From Chloroflexi bacterium HGW-Chloroflexi-10 (lineage in GTDB: Bacteria > Chloroflexota > Anaerolineae > Anaerolineales > Anaerolineaceae), in the NCBI GenBank assembly GCA_002840755.1, contig PHBZ01000045.1, positions 1-64,000 on the forward strand: a stretch of 64,000 nt of DNA. The letters are read 5' to 3'. The stretch's first letter is position 1. Each line of letters opens with the position of its first letter. The position numbers and the translations under genes are program-made. The notes below the pieces were generated by a model. The model saw nothing but the letters and a program-made list of their open reading frames with translations, was not told where the DNA came from and did not search any database. Positions 26,087-34,575 of the stretch are shown one piece after another.

Positions 26087-27637
26087 CTATCGAACAATCT
26101 CTACCACTACGCCGTCTTCAGCCCAGTTGTAGATATCTTCGCCGGCCTGCAAGTCCATGATGATACAGCCATAGGAAGCCGGACTGCCGAGGACATTACC
26201 CCACAGGCGCACACCACTGGAAAGCATGGGCAGCCCATGAATGCCGTTCCAAAAACCGGGTACCGCTTCATAAATGCCCAAAAAGTGCGGCATATACAAA
26301 TCCCAGCGTGAACCATAGGCATTGATTTCGTGTGATTGAATCTGGAATACTCCCGGCAGGGTTGGTGAATCGGACATACCGGTACTGATTACATGGTCGG
26401 AACGCAGTTCCCAATTCTCATACACATACATGTGCTGCTCTGAAATATTGATGACAATGCGCTTGTTTGGCACCACCGGCAGCGGCAACAAGACGTTTTT
26501 GGATGGAATGGTGATTACCTGACCGGCACGGACGCTGTACATACTACTGCCCGGGTTAGCTTCCTGAATTCGCCAGTAAGGAAAACCAAATCGCGCCCCA
26601 ATCGAAACCAGGTTTTCACCAGCTCCCACTGTATATTGGGTTGGTTTGTGGCGCAGAAGAATTTCAAATTCTCCTCCGGATACCCAGTTATTCCCCAGAG
26701 ATTGCAGGGAGTCTGAGGTTTGTATTTCGCGCCCATCAAGGGATTGCTCCCATTCGTTCAGATAAGTCTGAAATTGGGCCTGATCAACCTGCAAATAGGG
26801 TTCCCCATAGGGATCATCCAGTTTGATCCAAGCCGCTACCAGGGCTTGCGGCATGTCCCAGCGGATGCGTTCATCGGTAACGGCATCATAAGCGAATAAG
26901 TGCAATGGTTTCTGATAAAAGGTCTCAATGCGCGATACTTCTGTTGAAAGGTCAGCAATTGCCGGAAAAAGCGGTTTCATGGGCAATTCTATTGAACCAA
27001 GCGCTAGGGCAGCCTGCGGATCAGCGCTTATCTGATCTACAATGGCATCAACATCCAGCCCAATCCCTGCCTTTCCGGGAATGGCTATCCAGCGGCCATC
27101 CGGCAGATGTTCCAGACGCGCATCCTGCGCCGGGGTATCCACATAGGTGGAAAGCCGGGTAAACACATCGCGGGCTACATCGGGTTGGAAGGTAACCAGC
27201 GGTTCAATTTCATATCCACCCATCTGCACCAACTGCTGCAACTGCTGCAATCCGCCCGTTCCTTTCCCCACAGTCTGCGCGCTGCGCGCCGTTGCCAGCG
27301 GATCAATCCAGAGGCCAATATTGGGTGCGGTCACCGTCCAGATATTTTCTTCCTGGCTGACCACAAAATACGCCGCCTGGTTCCAAAATTGATCTATATG
27401 TTCAGCCGCATCCGCCTCGTTTAAGCTGCCCAAATCTACCGGTCCAGCATGCACACCGGGAAGGATGCGGTGGGTCTTTTCGAAAATAATTAATCCGGCG
27501 CCGGCTGCCAAGAATGGAAAAATCACTAAAACAATACCAATTCCCATAAGCCAGACCAACCACTCATTATTTTTTGCTGGTTGTGCTGGGCGCCGGCCGG
27601 CAACAGGCGCAGCGGTCGCCTGATATACATTCTGCAT
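26087..27637 (-). CDS. L,D-transpeptidase (YkuD) with LysM domain (516 aa)
   Basis: Membrane-anchored cell-wall enzyme. One TM is at about residues 27-50, a peptidoglycan-binding-4-type region spans about 75-290, a LysM domain about 336-382 (YTVGAGENLVSIGARFG), and the YkuD catalytic domain about 390-514. The catalytic stretch has His467 (IHG) and Cys491. The canonical S/T-H-G-C motif reads SYGC here, so the motif His is Tyr. The enzyme would form 3-3 peptide cross-links or attach proteins. Start at ATG 27637 is preferred over the TTG two codons earlier, since GGAG is eight bases away. Next gene upstream is comEC on the same strand. Confidence 0.88.
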   Translation of the reverse strand: MQNVYQATAAPVAGRRPAQPAKNNEWLVWLMGIGIVLVIFPFLAAGAGLIIFEKTHRILPGVHAGPVDLGSLNEADAAEHIDQFWNQAAYFVVSQEENIWTVTAPNIGLWIDPLATARSAQTVGKGTGGLQQLQQLVQMGGYEIEPLVTFQPDVARDVFTRLSTYVDTPAQDARLEHLPDGRWIAIPGKAGIGLDVDAIVDQISADPQAALALGSIELPMKPLFPAIADLSTEVSRIETFYQKPLHLFAYDAVTDERIRWDMPQALVAAWIKLDDPYGEPYLQVDQAQFQTYLNEWEQSLDGREIQTSDSLQSLGNNWVSGGEFEILLRHKPTQYTVGAGENLVSIGARFGFPYWRIQEANPGSSMYSVRAGQVITIPSKNVLLPLPVVPNKRIVINISEQHMYVYENWELRSDHVISTGMSDSPTLPGVFQIQSHEINAYGSRWDLYMPHFLGIYEAVPGFWNGIHGLPMLSSGVRLWGNVLGSPASYGCIIMDLQAGEDIYNWAEDGVVVEIVR

Positions 27638-27755
27638 GTGCAAAACTCCTGTTAACTTGAGTGTACTGGTTTTTAAAAAAAGTGCAATTTTTAATCCAGC
27701 TTAGCCATAAAACGATAAAGCCTGGCGTAAAGTTCCCAAACCAGGTTAAACCTGG

Positions 27756-30044
27756 TTACTTTTGCAGTACCCACAACTGGTAACCATCCGAGTTTAATTG
27801 GAGGTTTTTCACATCCGGCAGGCTTAACCAGCCTGCCACTGGCATACCCGAAACACGTTCACCACTGATCAGCAACAAAGGCTGCGTTTGCTGCCAGGCA
27901 CTCACATTATCCGCGGTGGAAAGCACGACAACAGCACCGCGGGCAGTCTGTTCCGGGATGCTAAATTTATCTTCTCCGGCGCTCAACAGCAGCCGAAAAT
28001 CTTTGTAGGTAAGCAGCAACACGACTTCCTTATCCCTGGCAGAGATAATTTCCAATACTGTGCCGTCCCCACAATCGATGCGCTCTCCGCTGATCAAATA
28101 CTGAGACGTAATTTTATTCTGATACAAAAGAGCAGAGATGGCATCCACATGCTGCGAGTCTGGCTGGGGTGCTGCCCAATAAAATGCCTTAGGATAATAA
28201 CGTTCCATAATTTGTGGCAGCGCCTGAAGATCGGCGTTAGCTGTTTGAGTGACCAGTATCAGATCCAACTGGCGGCGCAGTAAGGGCATCTGACCTCCGA
28301 TGAAAGCACTGGTTTGGTTAGTGTTTTCACCAGCGTTAATCAGAATATGTTTCCCAGAAGGTGTTCGAATGAAAATCACCGCCGCGTTGTCTGCGTCCGG
28401 CAGCCATATATGCAGTTTTCCATCCGGACGCAATAATACAGCATTCCAAACCACTACAGCTACGGTTAACAGCCCGAATAAGCTCAGCATTGGCTTTCGC
28501 AGCGCAGACCAGCCCACCTGGTTTTTGCCCGGAAGTGTAAAGAAAAATAAAAGCGCGTAATAAAACAGGGCAAAACTCCAATCCAGATCACCGAGCAAAA
28601 CCACGCCATGTGGAATTTCTGCCAATTTGTTAACCAGGCTGGTAGTATAGGCCAGCGGAATCCAGGCAAGGTAAGCAAAAACCTGGCCCAACCAGGGGAA
28701 GAACAATCCGAACAAGACAGCCAAACCGCCCAACTGCATTACCAGAGGCTGCGGCGGCAGAATCAGCGGATTGCTAATAAGCGTGGATAAAGAAAGCCGT
28801 TTAAAATGAACCAGCAGAACCGGCAGTGTGGTCACCTGGGCAGCCAGGGTAAACAAAAAATATTCGCCCACCGGGCCGGATAAGCGCTCCACCCAGGCTT
28901 GCGCAAGCCGCCGGCTTGCCAGGCGGATAAAGCCAGCCTGCATGCGTTCTCCGTAAATCACCAATCCGAATGTGGCCGCGGCAGAAAGCTGAAAACCGGC
29001 ATTCCACAATAAAAGCGGATTGAACGCACACATTACGGCGGCGGTGATGGCCAGCGTGAAATGCCCCACCTGACGCCTACCGATCAGGCCGCCGGTCATG
29101 GAAATACCACTCATCAAAGCTGCCCGGACCACCGCCGGTGCAGCGCCGACCAGAATGGTATAAAATGAAATGGTTAAGACAGCCAGAAAACCAGCCCACA
29201 ACAGCGGCAGCCAGCGTCTGAAATTTTTCAGAAAGAGACTGGCCAATAAAGTCATATTAAACCCTGAAATTGCCACAATATGGGCTGTACCGGTATCCTG
29301 AAAAGCTTTTTCCAATCCGAGTGAGATATCTGTTTCTATCCCTAACAGGATTCCATTTAACAATCCGGCTTGCGGTTGGGGCAAAAAATGGTTGATACGC
29401 TGGTAAGCGGTGCGTCGCAGCGAGTACACCAGGTTAAAAAACCAATTGCCCTGTCCGGAATCCATCAGGCTGATCGCAGGGAACTCCATCAGGGTATAAA
29501 TAGAACGCTGAGCCAGATAAGCTTTGTAAGAGAACTCTTCATTTGCAGGTGGTTCAAGCAATTCTCCATAGAGCCGCACCTGCTGGCCGTATACCCAGTC
29601 TGAGGCGCGTAAATGCACCAATACCCGACCTTCGACAGCAAACCGCTGTGTTGATCTTGGTTTCAACGCATCGGCACAGACAACCAGACGGGTGCTGCTT
29701 TCATTCAGCTGTGGATATTCACAAATAACGCCTTGAATTTCCAGAGGGCCCTGCTGGTGATAAAACGGCAGATCACTGGTTCCCCATTGGATGTCCGTCC
29801 GGCCTGCATAGCGCCAACCGCCGGCAGCAAAAAGAGTAAGCAATAAAAAGAATGGTAAAGAAAAATCCCTGCGCAGTTTTTTATACCAGGTGAAACGAGC
29901 CAACCAGCGCCATTCCAACACAGTCAGGCAGGCGAATCCGGCCAGACAAATCAGCCAGACGGCTACTGAAAGAGACCACCAGTCCGCGCAAAGAATTCCT
30001 ATTAAAAATGCAATTGACAACCAGAAAAGAGGTAGCTTTTTCAA
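27756..30044 (-). CDS. comEC: ComEC/Rec2-family DNA-uptake channel protein (762 aa)
   Basis: Polytopic protein with an N-terminal DUF4131 part (residues about 1-180, four early membrane segments and an OB-like beta region), then the Competence domain (about 210-500, including GILLGIETDISLGLEKAFQD and TGTAHIVAISGFNMTLLAS), the membrane channel for single-stranded DNA. The C-terminal 210 residues have the position and strand pattern of the metallo-beta-lactamase domain, but the metal motif HxHxDH is replaced by ILVTQTANADLQ, so nuclease activity there is unlikely. Other late-competence genes are not nearby. A hairpin at 27739-27757 overlaps the stop codon. Confidence 0.9.
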   Translation of the reverse strand: MKKLPLFWLSIAFLIGILCADWWSLSVAVWLICLAGFACLTVLEWRWLARFTWYKKLRRDFSLPFFLLLTLFAAGGWRYAGRTDIQWGTSDLPFYHQQGPLEIQGVICEYPQLNESSTRLVVCADALKPRSTQRFAVEGRVLVHLRASDWVYGQQVRLYGELLEPPANEEFSYKAYLAQRSIYTLMEFPAISLMDSGQGNWFFNLVYSLRRTAYQRINHFLPQPQAGLLNGILLGIETDISLGLEKAFQDTGTAHIVAISGFNMTLLASLFLKNFRRWLPLLWAGFLAVLTISFYTILVGAAPAVVRAALMSGISMTGGLIGRRQVGHFTLAITAAVMCAFNPLLLWNAGFQLSAAATFGLVIYGERMQAGFIRLASRRLAQAWVERLSGPVGEYFLFTLAAQVTTLPVLLVHFKRLSLSTLISNPLILPPQPLVMQLGGLAVLFGLFFPWLGQVFAYLAWIPLAYTTSLVNKLAEIPHGVVLLGDLDWSFALFYYALLFFFTLPGKNQVGWSALRKPMLSLFGLLTVAVVVWNAVLLRPDGKLHIWLPDADNAAVIFIRTPSGKHILINAGENTNQTSAFIGGQMPLLRRQLDLILVTQTANADLQALPQIMERYYPKAFYWAAPQPDSQHVDAISALLYQNKITSQYLISGERIDCGDGTVLEIISARDKEVVLLLTYKDFRLLLSAGEDKFSIPEQTARGAVVVLSTADNVSAWQQTQPLLLISGERVSGMPVAGWLSLPDVKNLQLNSDGYQLWVLQK

Positions 30045-30336
30045 TCGTCATAGCGCTTTCTTCGCCGGGTCGATTAAAAACAACAGACAACGCTCCTTTT
30101 ACTAATTGGAGCTATTTTTCAGCATATTCACATGCTGCCGGCGTAATCCCGATGATGCTTTTATGGTATATTAAGAACATCTTGATGTGCGATGGTGGGA
30201 GTGTGGTGGTGATCTTCATTGATGCAGTCCACCCTTTTTTTACTTCAGTTCCAATGTACTTCTATCGCTTTCAAGATCAGTTTATCTTCAAAATTCTCCC
30301 TGTCAAGCAAAAAACAGGGACCAATATGGAGCGTCC

Positions 30337-30972
30337 ATGTATCTCGCAATTGAAGGTGTCATTGGTGTAGGAAAAACAACCTTAGCCCGTTTATTACAGC
30401 CATCTTTTGAAGCTAATGTGTTGTTAGAAGTCTTTGAAGAAAACCCCTTCCTAAGTAATTTTTATGCGGACCGTGCTTTATATGCGTTTCAAACGCAAAT
30501 GTTCTTCCTGCTTTCGCGTTACCGCCAACAGAATCGCAGTGTACCCGAATTATTAGCCACCGGAAAACATTTAATCAGCGATTACACCTTTGATAAAGAT
30601 TCACTGTTTGCACGAATCAATCTTAAGGGTGATGAATTGGATACATACCACAAATTGCACGAGGCACTGGCGGAAAAAATTCCCGTTCCGGATTTGATGA
30701 TTTACTTGCGCGCTGACACGCGTACACTGATGCAGCGGATTGCCATGCGTGACCGTCCTTATGAACGCAGCATGGAGAGTTTGTACATACAGGAATTGAA
30801 TGAGGGCTACGATGACTTTTTTTTCAATCAACAGCATAGCATGCCCATCTTAACCATCGAATGCAACGAACTGGACTTTGTGCGCAACCAGAACGATATG
30901 GAATGGATTGAAAACCGCATCCGCCAGACCCTGCTGCTGCCACCTTTCCAGCCCAAACTCCCTCTGGAGTAA
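30337..30972 (+). CDS. Deoxynucleoside kinase (211 aa)
   Basis: Phosphorylates deoxynucleosides for nucleotide salvage. Walker A is EGVIGVGKTT at residues 6-15; the dNK-family substrate helix (FYADRALYAFQTQMFFL) and ISDYTFDKD (the DR/S motif region) follow; the LID carries RDRPYERSM. Length fits the dGK/dAK-type bacterial enzymes. GGAG is five bases before the ATG. A second, different kinase of the same family lies at 33000-33662, so the pair may split purine and pyrimidine substrates or form a heterodimer as in Lactobacillus; that is inference. The 292-base gap upstream shows no other gene. Confidence 0.9.
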   Translation: MYLAIEGVIGVGKTTLARLLQPSFEANVLLEVFEENPFLSNFYADRALYAFQTQMFFLLSRYRQQNRSVPELLATGKHLISDYTFDKDSLFARINLKGDELDTYHKLHEALAEKIPVPDLMIYLRADTRTLMQRIAMRDRPYERSMESLYIQELNEGYDDFFFNQQHSMPILTIECNELDFVRNQNDMEWIENRIRQTLLLPPFQPKLPLE

Positions 30973-30999
30973 ACCATCCCATAGAAGAGGAAGCCGAAT

Positions 31000-31641
31000 A
31001 TGCGTATTACCCGAGACACCCTGATCAAAGCGGCAAAAACTGCTGTGCAACAGCGCACCCTGCGTGACCGCCATATTGTGTGCGTATATTTGACCGGCTC
31101 CCTCATTGATGATTTACCCCTGTTGGGCGGAACAGCCGATATTGATCTGGTCTTCGTTCACGACAACACCCCGCCGGCCCCGCGAGAAATTATCCGGTTA
31201 ACCCCGGATGTCCACCTGGACCTGGCGCATCACGACCAGAGTATTTATAACCAACCACGTGATCTGCGCCTGGATCCCTGGGTAGGTTCCTTTTTAATCA
31301 AAGACCCTTTGGTCTTATACAGCACCCAACACTGGTTTGAATATACCCAGGCGACTGTTTTTGCCAATTTTTATAAGCCCGATACGATTCTCTTACGCGC
31401 CCAGCCTTTTGCTGACCAGGCGCGCCAGATCTGGCTGGATTTCCAATTGGGGTTTGATGAACCGGGTCCAGAACGAATCTGGAAATACCTGCATGCCCTG
31501 GAGCTTTCCAGCAATGCCTTAGTACTATTAGATGGAACACCCCTCACCGAACGACGTTTCTTATTACAATTTCCTGAACGAATGAGTAAACTCGGATATC
31601 CGGGTATGGCGGCTGTATTAAAAGATATGATCCTTGCGTGA
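31000..31641 (+). CDS. Nucleotidyltransferase-fold protein, N-terminal part (213 aa)
   Basis: The nucleotidyltransferase core is visible: TGS at residues 32-34, followed by the metal-binding pair D47/D49 in GGTADIDLVFV and a third acidic candidate in VHLDLAHHD near residue 74. The remaining helices resemble KNTase-type or minimal nucleotidyltransferases, which transfer AMP or another nucleotide to a hydroxyl group. It overlaps the next ORF (TTG start, 31634) by eight bases in a different frame; the two together would make one helical C-terminal extension, so an assembly or natural frameshift is possible. Substrate unknown. Confidence 0.7.
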   Translation: MRITRDTLIKAAKTAVQQRTLRDRHIVCVYLTGSLIDDLPLLGGTADIDLVFVHDNTPPAPREIIRLTPDVHLDLAHHDQSIYNQPRDLRLDPWVGSFLIKDPLVLYSTQHWFEYTQATVFANFYKPDTILLRAQPFADQARQIWLDFQLGFDEPGPERIWKYLHALELSSNALVLLDGTPLTERRFLLQFPERMSKLGYPGMAAVLKDMILA

Positions 31642-32020
31642 AGAAACCATTCGTGAATGGATGCAGAGTTGGAACAAAGCACTGCAAATTGTATCCACCC
31701 TACCCAACAGCCCGGTTGCATTACACCCAGAACGGCTGGTTTATTATACGCGGACGGTGGAAACCCTGATTGGTGATGAAAACGCCGCCGCCTTGTGGAT
31801 ATTACTGAGAACCTGGACACGGGCGATTGGTTTGTTGGAAACGGATTCAAAGTTTTATCAGGAGTGGCAAAGCTGTATTGAATCACTTGGTCTGGGGGAA
31901 CATGAATTTAAAGGACGTCTCCATCATTTGGATGTATACCTGGACCAGATGGAAGAAATCATTGAAAAATGGTGCAAACAAAACGGTATTGACACTAACG
32001 AGTTCAATGATTTTCGCTAA
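31634..32020 (+). CDS. Helical protein, probable C-terminal half of the nucleotidyltransferase (128 aa)
   Basis: All-helical sequence (LREETIREWMQSWNKALQIV onward) with no recognised family of its own. The frame opens with TTG at 31634, before the upstream stop, without a clear ribosome binding site. Continuing the upstream protein by a one-base shift here would give an uninterrupted helix, as in nucleotidyltransferases with a C-terminal substrate-binding helical bundle. Either translational coupling or a frameshifted single gene. A terminator follows at 32116-32140. Confidence 0.6.
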   Translation: MREETIREWMQSWNKALQIVSTLPNSPVALHPERLVYYTRTVETLIGDENAAALWILLRTWTRAIGLLETDSKFYQEWQSCIESLGLGEHEFKGRLHHLDVYLDQMEEIIEKWCKQNGIDTNEFNDFR

Positions 32021-32023
32021 ATA

Positions 32024-32403
32024 TGTGGATAAAAGCCTGAAAACTGTGGATAACTTGAGTCAGCTGTGGATAAACCGTAAAAAACACATAAAGAAAACAG
32101 AAAGTTTTATAAAACAACACCCCATATACAGGGGTGTTTTTATTACTAACCCTATATATGGATCAACCCATTTTTGATGGAAAAGCTGTGGATAAACACA
32201 CCTGGTTTTCAGGTTATTTATACACAGGCCAATGGGGATAACTTTTGTGCCTTGGACCCCCGTATACACGGTTTCATGACCAATAAAAATCCATATATAG
32301 CGATAATTTTGAAAAAAAACACACTTATCCACTTTTCCACAGCCCCTACTATTATTACGAATCCATTTAACTTATAAACTATAAAGATTAAGGTTGTGGA
32401 GAA
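32024..32403. other. oriC: Putative oriC, left DnaA-box cluster
   Basis: Perfect TTATCCACA boxes, all reading on the minus strand as TGTGGATAA on plus, occur at 32024-32032, 32045-32053, 32065-32073 and 32187-32195, the first three 20-21 bases apart. Boxes fitting TTWTNCACA occur on the plus strand at 32218-32226 (TTATACACA) and 32333-32341 (TTTTCCACA). One-mismatch boxes lie at 32233-32241, 32325-32333 and 32395-32403. Such density is far above chance and is the usual mark of a bacterial replication origin. Confidence 0.85.
32116..32140 (+). terminator. Rho-independent terminator between DnaA boxes
   Basis: AACACCCC (32116-32123) pairs with GGGGTGTT (32131-32138), then TTTTATT. It stops transcription from the 30.3-32.0 kb gene group before it enters the origin region. 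Confidence 0.75.
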
Positions 32404-32545
32404 AAAAGTGATCCCTTTAATGAAGCTTAGAATGGGCAAAATACTTCTATCCTCTTTTACCAGCGTTTCGAGTATTGCCTTTTTTTCAAAACTCTAATGG
32501 ATTATGAAATATTCCCTAAATTCTGCCTCACAGTTTTACATATTC

Positions 32546-32690
32546 GACAATAAATAAGAATATTAAAATAAGATTAGTAATTGTCTAACCCGGATGCTTG
32601 TTTTTTGTTTATGATTCCTGTACAATTTGTATAAATTATTATAAATATCCCCCCATTATTTGTTTGCTTGTCTATGATTGTCGTATCAAA
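32546..32690. other. AT-rich candidate DNA-unwinding element
   Basis: Two AT-rich stretches (about 32546-32590 and 32625-32655) sit between the left DnaA-box cluster and spoVS. Runs such as AATAAGAATATTAAAATAAG show almost no G or C. This is where strand opening would be expected if the flanking boxes form oriC. No gene is seen between 32021 and 32721. Confidence 0.55.
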
Positions 32691-32721
32691 AAAGAAAGGG
32701 AAATAACAAGGGAGAGAGACA

Positions 32722-32982
32722 ATGGACGTCATTAAAGTAAAAGCAAATTCCCGCACTGCTGCTGTAGCGGGGGCGATTGCAGGAGTAGTTCGTGAGCATC
32801 ATCGAGCAGATGTACAGGCGATTGGCGCTGGAGCAATTAATCAGGCGGTAAAAGCACTCGTATTGGCCCGAGGATATCTTGCAGAAGACGGAATAATCGT
32901 TGTATGTATTCCGGAATTTGTAGATGTAGATATAGAAGGAAAGATTCGTACTGCGATTAAACTGGTTGTAGAACCCCGCTAA
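32722..32982 (+). CDS. spoVS: Stage V sporulation protein S homologue (86 aa)
   Basis: Matches SpoVS over its whole length: MDVIKVKANSRTAAVAGAIA at the start, GAGAINQAVKALVLARGYL in the middle. SpoVS is a small dimeric Alba/Ribosomal-S28e-like fold protein found in sporulating and many non-sporulating bacteria, including Chloroflexota and Deinococcota; it affects septation and development in B. subtilis, and nucleic-acid binding has been proposed. GGGAGAG lies at a good distance upstream. Its place between the two DnaA-box clusters is notable. No sporulation gene accompanies it. Confidence 0.95.
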   Translation: MDVIKVKANSRTAAVAGAIAGVVREHHRADVQAIGAGAINQAVKALVLARGYLAEDGIIVVCIPEFVDVDIEGKIRTAIKLVVEPR

Positions 32983-32999
32983 ACTACCATACAAAAAAA

Positions 33000-33662
33000 T
33001 CAGTCGGTTGCTTCACTGACTTCTAACGGGTCAAAGATTACCTCATCTTTACCTGTCAGTTTTTCTTGCACCTTACGCAAAATCAGTTCAAGATGACGGG
33101 GGTGGGCAACAAAATCCAGGTCATCTGCTGGAACTGTTAAAACCGGGCAGAAGGTAAAGTTTGTTATCCAGCTTTCGTAAAGTTCATTTAATTGCGCCAG
33201 GTATTCATCCGGGATAGTCTTTTCGTAGTCACGATTGCGGATCTTGATTCGGCGAGTCAGTGTCGATACGGATGCTCTTAAATAAATCACCAGGTCGGGC
33301 GGGGTGAGAAAATCTGCCAGCGTTTGGTATAACGTATGGTAGGTTTCGTAATCGCGCTGGCTCATTTTTTCCTGTAAAAAAAGATTGCGGGCAAAGATTT
33401 CAGCATCTTCATAGATACTGCGATCCTGGATAACCGATGCCGAGGTAAACAGTAATTGCTGGTGGATGCGTAAACGGTGAGTGAGGAAAAAGACTTGCGA
33501 GTGAAAACTCCAGACATTCATATTGGTGTAAAAATCTGCCAGATACGGGTTTTCTGTAACCGGTTCATAAAATGGTTCCCAGTCTAACCGTTGACATATT
33601 TTTTCCACCAGGGTGGATTTACCCACACCTATATTTCCCGCTACTGCAATAAATTTTTTCAT
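33000..33662 (-). CDS. Deoxynucleoside kinase (220 aa)
   Basis: Second deoxynucleoside kinase family member. Walker A AGNIGVGKST lies at residues 7-16 from the chosen Met; the ENPYLADFYTNM segment, DRSIYEDAEIFA (DRS substrate motif) and the arginine lid RIKIRNRDYEK follow. I set the start at 33662 because GGAGGG is six bases upstream, whereas the longer frame to 33683 adds residues not seen in the family. Convergent with spoVS (18 bases between stops). It lies between the two DnaA-box clusters, opposite in direction to the other kinase at 30337. Supplies dNMPs for DNA synthesis or repair. Confidence 0.92.
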   Translation of the reverse strand: MKKFIAVAGNIGVGKSTLVEKICQRLDWEPFYEPVTENPYLADFYTNMNVWSFHSQVFFLTHRLRIHQQLLFTSASVIQDRSIYEDAEIFARNLFLQEKMSQRDYETYHTLYQTLADFLTPPDLVIYLRASVSTLTRRIKIRNRDYEKTIPDEYLAQLNELYESWITNFTFCPVLTVPADDLDFVAHPRHLELILRKVQEKLTGKDEVIFDPLEVSEATD

Positions 33663-33858
33663 CACACCCTCCGGAATACGCATGGGTTTTCTTTCGCTGC
33701 GATTATATCATGTTGCCCAGCGATGAGTGAAATGTTATCAGATAACAATAAAAAAACCGGAATTATTGATCAGGAAGCCGGATTCCATGACAAAGTGACC
33801 GAACAGAAACCGAGTTTGCACTCATCTTCGATTAGATTAGCTTGTCTGACATTGGGGG

Positions 33859-34167
33859 TGTGGATAACCCGCCCAAATCTGTGGATAAACCATGCGACTC
33901 TGTGGATAAAAATGTGAAAAATGACAGTTAAATAAGTAGATAAATTGTGGAGAAAGATGTTTTTTGGGGGGATAAAAGATATTGTAACGGTGGAGAAAAA
34001 AGCAGGTTCAGGAAGATTTCTGTGGAAAACTTCCCGGAATTCTGTGGAGAATATCCGTAAAGCAAACACTAATTTGTGGAAAATAAAAAGATAAAAAGGA
34101 AAAAAAAGAATGAAACTGTGGATAACCCCCCCTAAAACTGTGGATAACTCACACTTTATGTGGAAAA
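33859..34167. other. oriC: Putative oriC, right DnaA-box cluster
   Basis: Perfect TTATCCACA boxes (as TGTGGATAA on plus) at 33859-33867, 33880-33888, 33901-33909, 34117-34125 and 34139-34147, with 21-22 base spacing inside the groups. TTTTCCACA boxes, also consensus, at 34021-34029, 34075-34083 and 34159-34167, and one-mismatch boxes at 33946-33954 and 34043-34051. All share one orientation. The gap 33663-34245 holds no gene. Together with the left cluster this forms a bipartite origin candidate. Confidence 0.85.
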
Positions 34168-34191
34168 CTCGTTCTAAGAACGTTAAATGAA

Positions 34192-34218
34192 AAAGGATTA
34201 CCACACAGGTAATCCTTT
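34192..34218. terminator. Hairpin terminator of the ferredoxin gene
   Basis: AAAGGATTACC (34192-34202) pairs with GGTAATCCTTT (34208-34218) around ACACA, with A/T-rich flanks suited to termination on either strand. It is 28 bases beyond the ferredoxin stop and also closes the origin region on the right. Confidence 0.8.
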
Positions 34219-34245
34219 AACAGTTTCAATTAAGTTAAAATAAAA

Positions 34246-34419
34246 TTATGCGGGGCGAATTGCTTCATTCGGGCAAACATCAACGCAAGCGCCGCAGTCT
34301 GCGCAAAGGGTGGCGTCGATTACAAAGAAGCCATCACCTTCAGAAATCGCGCCTTCGGGGCATTCGGGTTCGCAAGCGCCGCAGCTCAAGCAGTCATCAG
34401 CAATAATTACGTGGGTCAT
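34246..34419 (-). CDS. 2[4Fe-4S] ferredoxin (57 aa)
   Basis: Small soluble electron carrier. Two complete [4Fe-4S] motifs are present: Cys10, 13, 16 and 20 (CLSCGACEPEC) and Cys39, 42, 45 and 49 (CADCGACVDVC), each ending in the usual CP. The sequence is clostridial-type and lacks extensions. AAAGGA lies seven bases before the ATG. It would serve anaerobic metabolism such as pyruvate:ferredoxin oxidoreductase or hydrogenase. Monocistronic; the terminator is at 34192-34218. Confidence 0.95.
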   Translation of the reverse strand: MTHVIIADDCLSCGACEPECPEGAISEGDGFFVIDATLCADCGACVDVCPNEAIRPA

Positions 34420-34575
34420 TGTTAATTCCTTTCAATCTACTTTTGATAAAAATAGTCAAATTTAATGTATTTAATCTGCTGCATAGCATAGCACAGTTCC
34501 GCTGAAAGCGTAGTAGACGTTTGTCATTATTTATAATATGACAAAAAGCATCACGTTTCTAAAGAAAAGCTCAGT

